Both the position numbers and the translations under genes were made by a program. Below are positions 26,057 through 33,690 of a stretch of DNA of 64,000 bases, one piece after another (position 1 is the stretch's first letter; every line of letters starts with the position of its first letter). The notes under the pieces were generated by a model, which saw only the letters and a list, made by a program, of their open reading frames with translations, was not told the origin of the DNA and did no database searches. This stretch comes from Bacteroidetes bacterium UBA1941 (lineage in GTDB: Bacteria; Bacteroidota; Bacteroidia; Chitinophagales; LD1): assembly GCA_002336805.1 (NCBI GenBank), contig DDEZ01000010.1, positions 62,001-126,000 of the forward strand, in the 5' to 3' direction.

Positions 26057-26084
26057 CAAAAATACCCTTTCGCAGTGTGCGAAA
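26057..26084 (-). promoter_or_regulatory. Candidate promoter and palindromic operator of the sphingomyelinase operon
   Basis: On the minus strand TATTTTTG (26064-26057) matches the -7 consensus TAnnTTTG, 18 bp before the gene start. Immediately upstream is a 7-bp perfect inverted repeat TTTCGCA-GTG-TGCGAAA (26068-26084), which would lie in the promoter spacer. A good -33 TTTG is missing, which suggests that the promoter depends on an activator or is weak. Confidence 0.45.
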
Positions 26085-26155
26085 ACGTTAAATTTCAACA
26101 AGTCACGGCAATTAATTCACATGTGTCAGGGATTTGTCATTTTAACGTTGAACCA

Positions 26156-26186
26156 TTTGTTTAGGCTATTTATATGATTAGATTTG
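26156..26186 (+). promoter_or_regulatory. Promoter of the M43 protease gene (Bacteroidota consensus)
   Basis: TTTG at 26156-26159, 19 bp spacer, TAGATTTG at 26179-26186: a full match to the Bacteroidota promoter. Transcription would start near 26192, about 30 nt before the GTG start codon. Confidence 0.8.
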
Positions 26187-26220
26187 TTATCGTTTTATTA
26201 TCATTTAAAAACCGAAAAAG

Positions 26221-28392
26221 GTGAAAAATATCTTTACTTCTCTCGTCGTATTCATGGCGGGCGTATCTATGGCTACAGCTCAGACCCAGGGGTTCAGCTG
26301 TACTGCCGGTGAGGAGACTCAGAAACAATACGCAAAGCATCCCGAGCTATTGGTAGCAAAGGAACAGCTGGACGCATTCACAAGGGACTATGTGCGCCAG
26401 CAGCAGCTGCGCAGGGCCTCCGGCCAGCGTGTGGTAAATGACTCTACCAAGATCATACCTGTTGTGTTTCACATACAGCACGATGCCGGTGTAGAGAATA
26501 TCTCCGACCAGACTGTGTACACAGAGATGGCTCACTGGAATGAGTACATGCAGGCGCGTAACCCTGAGCTGTCTACCACTGATTCCACATTCATACCACT
26601 GATCGGTAATCCTAATATCGAATTCCGCCTGGCGCAGATAGACCCTAACGGTAATCCTACCAACGGTATAGAGCGTATATATACGCAGTCTACCTATCTG
26701 GGCAATAACAATACTAAGCTCGATCCATGGCCACGTGACAAATACCTGAACGTGTGGCTGACAAAGGGTATCGATAAAGATGTGACCTTCTACGGTACAC
26801 TGGCCTACTCGATGTATCCTTCTTCTGTAGCTACTTATACCAATAATGATATCATAGACGGTATCCTGGCTAAGTACTTTGTGGTAGGAGCCAATGCACA
26901 ATTCAGCCGTCCGACACTGGCGCACGAGTGCGGTCACTGGATGAACCTCGCGCACACATGGGGCAATACCAATGCGCCTGAGATAGACTGTGGTGATGAC
27001 GATGTGGACGATACCCCTATCACCAAGGGTAACCAGAATACCTGTATCCACTACCTGAAAGTGTGCAACCCACCTATCATAGAGAATGAGCAGAACATCA
27101 TGAACTATGCTGACTGCCACTTCATGTTCACACAGGGTCAGGTAGATCGTATGAATGCTGCACTGGGTTCTTCTACAGCCGGACGTTCTAATATCTGGAC
27201 TGCGGCTAACCTGGCTGCTACCGGTACTACTGACTCACTGGTATATCCTAATCCAAACTCAGTGGCAGTGCCAGTAGCTGATTTTGCGGTAAATAACAGG
27301 CTGGCCTGCGCCGGCGGCACTCCGGTGACCCTGACCGATGTATCATGGAATGCCGAGATCACCAGCCGCAACTGGACACTCCCTGCAGGTGCTGCATTTG
27401 AGAATGGCACTACGGCCAGCGATGCTGTGGTGAAAGTTTCATTTAGCAATGCCGGCTGGCAGCCTATCAGCCTGACTGTGACCAATGCAAATGGCAGCAA
27501 TACCAAGACCAAGTCTATGGTTTATGTATCAGATGGCTTCCCGGTAGCTACACCTTACTTTGAAGGCTTTGAGGACGGTAATGTGGCTCAAAACAAATGG
27601 CAGCCTCTCAACTATGACAATAACAATACATCTTTCTCCTATCTGACCGGTACCGGTCACTATAGCAATGCATGCTACAAGATGAATATGTACAATGCTA
27701 CCTACGATGGAGACCGTGATGACCTCATGTCTCCTATGTTTGATCTGAGTGGTATCGATATCAGCCAGCAGACACTGGAGTTTGACTACTCATGGGCTAC
27801 CAATGATGCCAATCACATGAGCGACTCTATAGCTACCATAGCTGTATATGCTACGAAGGACTGCGGCAGCACCTGGACCCGTATATACTACAATCTGGGA
27901 GGCTACAACATGTACAATGCCGGTACAATAGCAAATCGCGCCTATGTACCTGGCCAGACCGACGAATACTGGAGGCATATCACTATCAACCTGCCACAGG
28001 CGTTCGTAGGTCAGCAGGCTGTCAACTTCAAGTGGTCTGTGACAAGTGCGAAGGGGGCTAACCACTTCTATATAGACAACATCAATCTGGGTCAGGACCC
28101 ATCTGGTGTATCTGCTGTGGCTGCTAATACAGTAGGCTCTATCAATATCATTCCTAACCCATCTAACGGTGGTATGGCGACCCTGGCTATGGATATAGCA
28201 AACGCCTCTGAGAATACAACTGCAAAGCTGTATGATATGGAAGGCCGTGAGGTGATGACCATATTCTCTGGTGAGACTCAGGCCGGTCAGAAGAACGTGA
28301 AGTTTAATACAGCGAATATATCTAACGGCGTATACCTGGTAAAGGTATCTGATGGCAAGACATCAGTGCAGAAGCGCTTTGTGAAGATGTAA
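26221..28392 (+). CDS. T9SS-secreted M43 zinc metalloprotease
   Basis: 723 residues from a GTG start at 26221, with signal peptide KNIFTSLVVFMAGVSMATAQ. A propeptide-like segment is followed by a metzincin domain with HECGHWMNLAHTWG: His235, Glu236, His239 and His245 are the catalytic and zinc residues, with Asn in the position often Gly, a known M43 (pappalysin-like) variant. A Met-turn reads NIMNYADCHFMFT. Then come a PKD/Ig-like domain (about 355-440), a domain with FEGFEDGNVAQNKWQPLN resembling MAM/jelly-roll folds, and a C-terminal T9SS type A sorting domain (about 645-723, IIPNPSNGG to SVQKRFVKM). Extracellular proteolysis is the likely role. Flanked by a clear promoter and terminator. 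Confidence 0.93.
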   Translation: MKNIFTSLVVFMAGVSMATAQTQGFSCTAGEETQKQYAKHPELLVAKEQLDAFTRDYVRQQQLRRASGQRVVNDSTKIIPVVFHIQHDAGVENISDQTVYTEMAHWNEYMQARNPELSTTDSTFIPLIGNPNIEFRLAQIDPNGNPTNGIERIYTQSTYLGNNNTKLDPWPRDKYLNVWLTKGIDKDVTFYGTLAYSMYPSSVATYTNNDIIDGILAKYFVVGANAQFSRPTLAHECGHWMNLAHTWGNTNAPEIDCGDDDVDDTPITKGNQNTCIHYLKVCNPPIIENEQNIMNYADCHFMFTQGQVDRMNAALGSSTAGRSNIWTAANLAATGTTDSLVYPNPNSVAVPVADFAVNNRLACAGGTPVTLTDVSWNAEITSRNWTLPAGAAFENGTTASDAVVKVSFSNAGWQPISLTVTNANGSNTKTKSMVYVSDGFPVATPYFEGFEDGNVAQNKWQPLNYDNNNTSFSYLTGTGHYSNACYKMNMYNATYDGDRDDLMSPMFDLSGIDISQQTLEFDYSWATNDANHMSDSIATIAVYATKDCGSTWTRIYYNLGGYNMYNAGTIANRAYVPGQTDEYWRHITINLPQAFVGQQAVNFKWSVTSAKGANHFYIDNINLGQDPSGVSAVAANTVGSINIIPNPSNGGMATLAMDIANASENTTAKLYDMEGREVMTIFSGETQAGQKNVKFNTANISNGVYLVKVSDGKTSVQKRFVKM

Positions 28393-28410
28393 TCTGAAAG
28401 ATCTCTATAG

Positions 28411-28446
28411 AAAAAAGGGTAGTACGGCAGTACTACCCTTTTTTAT
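28411..28446 (+). terminator. Intrinsic terminator of the M43 protease gene
   Basis: Stem AAAAAAGGGTAGTAC / GTACTACCCTTTTTT with loop GGCA, 18 bp after the stop codon. The A/T ends make it usable in both directions. Confidence 0.9.
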
Positions 28447-28468
28447 TGGTACTCCTTCTTTAGGAAAT

Positions 28469-28503
28469 GAAAAGCCCCGGCAGATATCCTGCCGGGGCTT
28501 TTC
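28469..28503 (-). terminator. Intrinsic terminator of lpdA
   Basis: Fifteen-bp stem GAAAAGCCCCGGCAG / CTGCCGGGGCTTTTC with a short loop, 20 bp beyond the lpdA stop on the minus strand. Lies back to back with the protease terminator. Confidence 0.85.
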
Positions 28504-28523
28504 AATAAAAATATTGTGACGTA

Positions 28524-29927
28524 TTACATTGTCAGAGACCTATTGTCCGTAGCGGCGAGACAGGCTTCTTTGAAGGCCTCTGTGTAAGTAGGGTGCGGGT
28601 GGCTCATGCGGCTGATGTCCTCTGCCGATGCGCGGAACTCCATAGCTACTACACCCTCTATGATCAGGTCAGCGATACGCGGTCCGATCATATGCACACC
28701 GAGTATCTCATCGGTTTCCTTATCCGCTAGTATTTTGACAAAGCCATCTGTATCGCCGGAGGCACGGGCACGGCCTGATGCTTTGAAGCTGACCTTGCCT
28801 GTCTTGTACGCTTTGCCCTGAGACTTGAGGTCCTGCTCGGTAGCTCCTACGCTGGCAGCCTCCGGCCAGGTGTAGCACACACCAGGGATCAGGTTATAGT
28901 TGATGTGTGGCTTCTGGCCGGCTATGATCTCTGCTGCCAGCACGCCTTCCTCTTCTGCCTTGTGGGCCAGCATGGCACCGCGCACTACGTCACCTATGGC
29001 GTATACGCCCGGCACCGATGTCTCGAGGTGGTCATTGACCGGTATGCGCTTGCGCTCATCGAGGGTGATGCCGATATTCTCCAGGCCGAGACCCTGCGTG
29101 TATGGACTGCGACCTACCGCTACTAGGCAGTAGTCACCCTTGATCTCGATAGCTTCGCCTGCTTTATTGTCTGCGGTTACATTTACTTCTTTACCTTTCA
29201 CGGTAGCTCCTTTCACCTTGGTAGAGAGCATGAACTCCATCCCATCTTTCTTGAGCACACGGAGCAGCTCACGGCTCAGGTCTTCATCCATAGACGGAGC
29301 TACCTTGTCCAGAAACTCTACCACTGTGACCTTAGAGCCCAGCCTGTGGTATACCGAGCCCAGCTCCAAACCTATAATGCCGGCACCGATGATGATGAGG
29401 TTCTTTGGGATCTCTGTAAGGGAGAGCGCCTCTGTAGAGGTGATGATGCGCTTCTTATCTATGGGGAGGAAAGGTAGCGCGGTAGGCTTAGAGCCTGTAG
29501 CGATGATCACTTTCTCCGTTTCTATCTCCTGCTTTTCGCCAGCCTTGTTAGTGATGGCGATCTTGTTTTTGGTCACAAATGAGCCGAGGCCGTTGTATAC
29601 GTCTACCTTGTTCTTCTTCATGAGGAAGGCGATGCCATCTACGTTAGCCTTCACCACTTCGCCTTTGCGCGCGATCATGCGGCCAAAGTCTACAGTGAGT
29701 CCTTTGACACCGATACCGAAGTCTGTAAAGCGCTTCTCTGCATTGTGGTAGTGCTCAGATACATCGAGCAGCGCCTTGGATGGGATACAGCCCACATTGA
29801 GGCAGGTGCCTCCCAGTACATCGTATTTTTCGATTATAGCGACCTTCATGCCGAGCTGTGCCAGGCGTATAGCTGCTACGTAACCTCCGGGACCGCCACC
29901 TATCACGGTGACATTATAATTAGACAT
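28524..29927 (-). CDS. lpdA: Dihydrolipoyl dehydrogenase (E3)
   Basis: 467 residues. FAD-binding start VTVIGGGPGGYVAAIRLAQL, redox disulfide in GGTCLNVGCIPSKALLD (Cys42, Cys47), NAD-binding IIIGAGIIGLELGSVYHRLG, and the C-terminal active-site His-Glu in SHPHPTYTEAFKEAC. It reoxidises the dihydrolipoyl groups of 2-oxoacid dehydrogenase complexes with NAD+. It lies just beyond sucB but is separated from it by one gene on the opposite strand, and so is transcribed independently. Confidence 0.96.
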   Translation of the reverse strand: MSNYNVTVIGGGPGGYVAAIRLAQLGMKVAIIEKYDVLGGTCLNVGCIPSKALLDVSEHYHNAEKRFTDFGIGVKGLTVDFGRMIARKGEVVKANVDGIAFLMKKNKVDVYNGLGSFVTKNKIAITNKAGEKQEIETEKVIIATGSKPTALPFLPIDKKRIITSTEALSLTEIPKNLIIIGAGIIGLELGSVYHRLGSKVTVVEFLDKVAPSMDEDLSRELLRVLKKDGMEFMLSTKVKGATVKGKEVNVTADNKAGEAIEIKGDYCLVAVGRSPYTQGLGLENIGITLDERKRIPVNDHLETSVPGVYAIGDVVRGAMLAHKAEEEGVLAAEIIAGQKPHINYNLIPGVCYTWPEAASVGATEQDLKSQGKAYKTGKVSFKASGRARASGDTDGFVKILADKETDEILGVHMIGPRIADLIIEGVVAMEFRASAEDISRMSHPHPTYTEAFKEACLAATDNRSLTM

Positions 29928-30025
29928 AGTATATGATTTATTGCGGGTGTGAAAGTAGCTATAAATGGCTCAAGGCACAAATGATAAAGTGATAGCTTTT
30001 TCTTATCTTACTATAAACAAAGACT

Positions 30026-30889
30026 ATGAAACAGCTACTACTCCTCTGCATGCTAGCCTCTGGCATGGTGTCTGCCAGAGCACAAACCCTGCAACCATCG
30101 TTGCGCCGCGATATCTACGATTTTGCGGTAGGAGATACTTTTGAGTATGCAGGTGAGACGTATCAGAATATGTGCTCGGTCAGCGTTTCTGATATGATCA
30201 TCGTGCTTTCCCGACAAAATACTGCTACATCTGTATCATATGGTGTAAAGGTAAACTCTACGTCCTCTCATCCGCCGTGCAACTCCCCGGGCTACATCAC
30301 TTCAGCTAGCATCTATGATACCCTACGCTATGGAGATCTGGATTCTACTATCTTTTACTATCATGATAGCCTGCTATACCACCGTGACTCAGTGCTGACG
30401 GATGTCGATACGATCTATCAGGATTCGGTCATGCAGTACAGGAAAGTAAATGTACACATATGGCGCTTTGGGGCCTGCTGCGCGGGAGATACAGCGTACG
30501 CCGATGGGCTAGGGTTGGTATTTGCCGGCTATGGCTCTGAGGACTATACGGTGAGCCAGGGCGGCTATGGAATGGTGTACTACCACAAGGCTAATGGTGA
30601 TGTGTGGGGCACGGCGCGGTATTTCACAGTAGGTGTGGAGGATGTGACTGAGGAGCAGCCCGCACTATATCCCAATCCAAGCAACGGAAGTATCACACTG
30701 CGGATGGATGATAACAGGAGAGGAGGTGTGCTCACAATGTACGATATCAGTGGCAGGATGCTGATGAGGCAGCAGATCGGAGATGACAATAGTACTTTTG
30801 ACCTGCTGTGGGCTGACGGGTACTATACCTATACTATAACGATGGCTGATGGAAAGTCTTCTACCAGCAAATTAGTGATACGCCGCTAA
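30026..30889 (+). CDS. Hypothetical T9SS-sorted secreted protein
   Basis: 287 residues with signal peptide MKQLLLLCMLASGMVSARAQ and a C-terminal type A sorting domain (about 212-287: LYPNPSNGSITLRMDDNRRG, TMYDISGRMLMRQQIG, SSTSKLVIRR). The middle part has no recognised domain; it carries four Cys (MCSV, PPCN, GACC) and many Asp/Tyr/Ser. The protein should be exported and anchored or released by the type IX system. It sits alone between lpdA and sucB on the opposite strand. Confidence 0.8.
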   Translation: MKQLLLLCMLASGMVSARAQTLQPSLRRDIYDFAVGDTFEYAGETYQNMCSVSVSDMIIVLSRQNTATSVSYGVKVNSTSSHPPCNSPGYITSASIYDTLRYGDLDSTIFYYHDSLLYHRDSVLTDVDTIYQDSVMQYRKVNVHIWRFGACCAGDTAYADGLGLVFAGYGSEDYTVSQGGYGMVYYHKANGDVWGTARYFTVGVEDVTEEQPALYPNPSNGSITLRMDDNRRGGVLTMYDISGRMLMRQQIGDDNSTFDLLWADGYYTYTITMADGKSSTSKLVIRR

Positions 30890-30898
30890 TACACTTCA

Positions 30899-30933
30899 TA
30901 AAAAAACGGCTACCATTCGGTAGCCGTTTTTGT
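30899..30933. terminator. Bidirectional terminator between the T9SS protein gene and sucB
   Basis: Stem AAAACGGCTACC / GGTAGCCGTTTT with loop ATTC, with A run before and T run after, between two convergent genes (stops at 30889 and 30949). Confidence 0.9.
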
Positions 30934-30948
30934 TTATCTGCAGAGATA

Positions 30949-32211
30949 CTATATCATCTCCAGTAGTAGGTCGATAGGATCTGCGCCGAGCAGCATCTTG
31001 TCCGGATTCTCCAGGAAGTCCTTAATGGCTACGAGGAAGCCTACAGATTCCTTGCCATCTATGATACGGTGGTCGTATGATACGGCCAGGTACATCATAG
31101 GGCGGATCTCTATCTTGCCGTCTATGACCATCGGGCGGTCCTGCACCTTGTGCATACCGAGGATAGCAGACTGCGGAGGATTGATGATCGGGGTGCTCAT
31201 GAGAGAGCCAAACACGCCACCGTTGGAGATGGTAAATGTACCACCGGTCATATCATCCATAGTGAGCTGTCCGTCGCGGCCCTTGATAGCTAGTGATTTT
31301 ACTGTTTTCTCTATATCAGCGAGGCTGAGTGATTCAGCATTGCGGATCACCGGCACTACGAGCCCCTTAGGTGTAGATACAGCGATGGAGATGTCACAAT
31401 AGTCGTGGTACACAATATTGCCTTCATCGATGTAGGCATTTACAGCAGGATACTTCTCCAGTGCCAGGCAGACAGCCTTGGTAAAGAAGCTCATCATGCC
31501 GAGGTTGACCTCATACTTCTTCTTAAACACATCGCCATACTTGGCGCGGATCTTATTGATATTGGTCATGTCCACCTCATTGAATGTGGTGAGCATGGCT
31601 GTGCTATTCTTTGAGTATACGAGACGCTCAGCTACAGTTTTGCGCAGTCGGCTCATCTTCTCTACCCGCTCTCCGCGGCTAAATGCTTCTTTTTTGGCAC
31701 CGCCAATAGAGGCTTTATTCTTGATCGCTTCCAGTGCATCCGCCTTGGTGATACGGCCGGATACGCCTGTTCCCTTTACATCTTTATTGGCTACTCCGCC
31801 TTCATCCAGTATCTTCTGGGCTGCAGGTGGGGCAGCGCCTGTGGCATAGCTCGCCTTGGTCTCAGCTACTGGAGCTTTGGTTTCCGCCTTTGGTGCCTCT
31901 GCTTTTTTCTGAGGCGCTTCTGCTTTCTTTTCTTCTGCCTTAGGAGCTTCCGTTTTTGCTTCTTTGGCCGGTGCGGCTGCGCTCTCATCTATAGTCGCTA
32001 CGAGCGCACCTACTTTCAGGTCATCGCCTTCGCTGGCTACAAGTTTCACCTTGCCGGCGGCAGGAGAGGGGAGCTCCTGAGAGGCTTTGTCTGTCTCTAC
32101 CTCACAGATAGGCTGGTCCAGCTCTACATAGTCGCCGTCCTTTACCAGAAATTTAGAAAGAGTAACCTCGGTGATCGATTCCGCTACCGCGGGGATTTTT
32201 AATTCAGCCAT
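30949..32211 (-). CDS. sucB: Dihydrolipoyllysine-residue succinyltransferase (E2 of 2-oxoglutarate dehydrogenase)
   Basis: 420 residues. N-terminal lipoyl domain (1-75) with the lipoylated lysine at Lys42 in EVETDKASQEL; an Ala/Lys/Glu/Pro-rich linker (about 80-125); an E3/E1-binding domain (about 130-165, GTGVSGRITKADALEAI); and the catalytic acyltransferase domain, with FNEVDMTNINKIRAKYGDVF and SYDHRIIDGKESVGFLV near the end (His-Asp catalytic pair). Transfers the succinyl group to CoA. Same strand as sucA, but two exporter genes lie in between. Confidence 0.96.
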   Translation of the reverse strand: MAELKIPAVAESITEVTLSKFLVKDGDYVELDQPICEVETDKASQELPSPAAGKVKLVASEGDDLKVGALVATIDESAAAPAKEAKTEAPKAEEKKAEAPQKKAEAPKAETKAPVAETKASYATGAAPPAAQKILDEGGVANKDVKGTGVSGRITKADALEAIKNKASIGGAKKEAFSRGERVEKMSRLRKTVAERLVYSKNSTAMLTTFNEVDMTNINKIRAKYGDVFKKKYEVNLGMMSFFTKAVCLALEKYPAVNAYIDEGNIVYHDYCDISIAVSTPKGLVVPVIRNAESLSLADIEKTVKSLAIKGRDGQLTMDDMTGGTFTISNGGVFGSLMSTPIINPPQSAILGMHKVQDRPMVIDGKIEIRPMMYLAVSYDHRIIDGKESVGFLVAIKDFLENPDKMLLGADPIDLLLEMI

Positions 32212-32286
32212 TGTTTCTTTTAAGCTTTTGCGGGAGCAAAAATAGGATTAATATGAATAAGGGCAACAGTGTTTTGCGCCATGCGC

Positions 32287-33690
32287 CTACAGACTGTACT
32301 CCATATTGCCCACCAGGTAGATATACTCGAAGTAAGTACGGAGGAATTTGAGCCTGTATTCGGCCAGTTTTAGCTCTGTCTCGAGTAGTTTGCTCTCCCG
32401 TGTATTGATCAGGAATAGGCTACTTTCGCCATGCTCGTATTTCAGCTTTTCGGCATCCAGCAGCAGCTGGCTGTATTTAGCATTTGTCTCAGCATTCTGG
32501 ATCTGCTCTTTGAGCAGGTCGAGGTTTTGCTCAGTGAGAGACACTTTTTGAGATATCTCGTTTTTTTTGTTTTGGAGCTCCTGCTGATTATTGGTGCGCT
32601 CCAGGCGGGCTACCTGATAGTCGCTGCGGGAGGTACGCAGGAGCAGCGGCATGGTGAAATTGACCGCCACGCGATAGTTGCTGATATCGGCCACGGTGCT
32701 GCCGGCAGCATTGGTATTAAACAGAAAATTGTACTTGACATCCAGTTTGGGCTTGATGAGTTCTGCTTTGTAGCGGAGGTCAGCTTTCAGGATGTTGTCT
32801 GTCGTCTCATACTTTGTGATGAGTGGATTGCTGTTACCGGTCCCTTTGGCCTTGTAGCCCCAGGCTAGCAGCGCTTTGTAGCAATAGTACTCCAGGCTGT
32901 CTTTCACACGGTTTTCGCCGATCGTATTCATGGGGCCCTCACTGCTCCAGTTTAGCATAGTAAGGGAGATAGACCTCTTCCTGTATTCCAGCTCGGCACC
33001 ACGCAGGTCCAGGTCACGGCTTCTGTAAAGGATGCTGGCTTCTATCGTGTCAGCTATAGCCTTCTCACCGAGGTCGGCCAGGATCCTGATGCCGCTGTAG
33101 CGGTCCTGCGCCAGCTGCAGAAAGTAGCGCTGTATGCTGATCTCCCGATTGGAATACAGCCAATCGAAATAGGTCAGAGAGGCATTGTACATAAGGTCGT
33201 TCAGCAGGATATTGCGGTCGGCCTCATAGTAGCTCCTGTAGCCTTTGGCTTTCACTAGCTCAGTCCGTCGCTTGTCTATGACGAGGCCCTGCAGCAGTGA
33301 GGCCTCTACTCCTATATATGGCAGTCCATAGGTCGCAGTTTTGAACTCGGGGTTGAGATAGTAGCCGGAGCCATACTCGTAGCCGGTAGTGATATACTGA
33401 GAGGTATAGATGGGCTGCTTCAGCTTGGTGAGCAGGGTAGAGTAGTAGGTCTTGCTGTCAAAGTTCTTATTCTCATACTCTACGCTGACCAGCGGATCGT
33501 AGCCGCCCTGCGCTGATTTGAATAGCCAATCTCCCTTGGCCTTGATATTATTGGCCCGGACAGCGAGGGGATGGTAGGTCTTTACATTATTGATAAAATC
33601 ATTGTACTCTGGTATGCGCTGGGCAGAAACACCAGAGACTATAAGCCAGGCGACAAAGAGCAGGAGCTTATTTTTTCTTCTTGTCGTCAT
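32287..33690 (-). CDS. TolC-family outer-membrane efflux protein
   Basis: About 467 residues from ATG 33690 with signal peptide TTRRKNKLLLFVAWLIVSGV; an in-frame start 45 bp further upstream (33735) gives no signal peptide at its N-terminus and is less likely. The mature part is long-helical with heptad character (LERTNNQQELQNKKNEISQK, LLDAEKLKYEHGESSLFLIN), the second being the TolC-family motif of outer-membrane factors. It would form the outer-membrane channel for the adaptor/exporter encoded just upstream, with which its start overlaps by 23 bp. Confidence 0.88.
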   Translation of the reverse strand: MTTRRKNKLLLFVAWLIVSGVSAQRIPEYNDFINNVKTYHPLAVRANNIKAKGDWLFKSAQGGYDPLVSVEYENKNFDSKTYYSTLLTKLKQPIYTSQYITTGYEYGSGYYLNPEFKTATYGLPYIGVEASLLQGLVIDKRRTELVKAKGYRSYYEADRNILLNDLMYNASLTYFDWLYSNREISIQRYFLQLAQDRYSGIRILADLGEKAIADTIEASILYRSRDLDLRGAELEYRKRSISLTMLNWSSEGPMNTIGENRVKDSLEYYCYKALLAWGYKAKGTGNSNPLITKYETTDNILKADLRYKAELIKPKLDVKYNFLFNTNAAGSTVADISNYRVAVNFTMPLLLRTSRSDYQVARLERTNNQQELQNKKNEISQKVSLTEQNLDLLKEQIQNAETNAKYSQLLLDAEKLKYEHGESSLFLINTRESKLLETELKLAEYRLKFLRTYFEYIYLVGNMEYSL

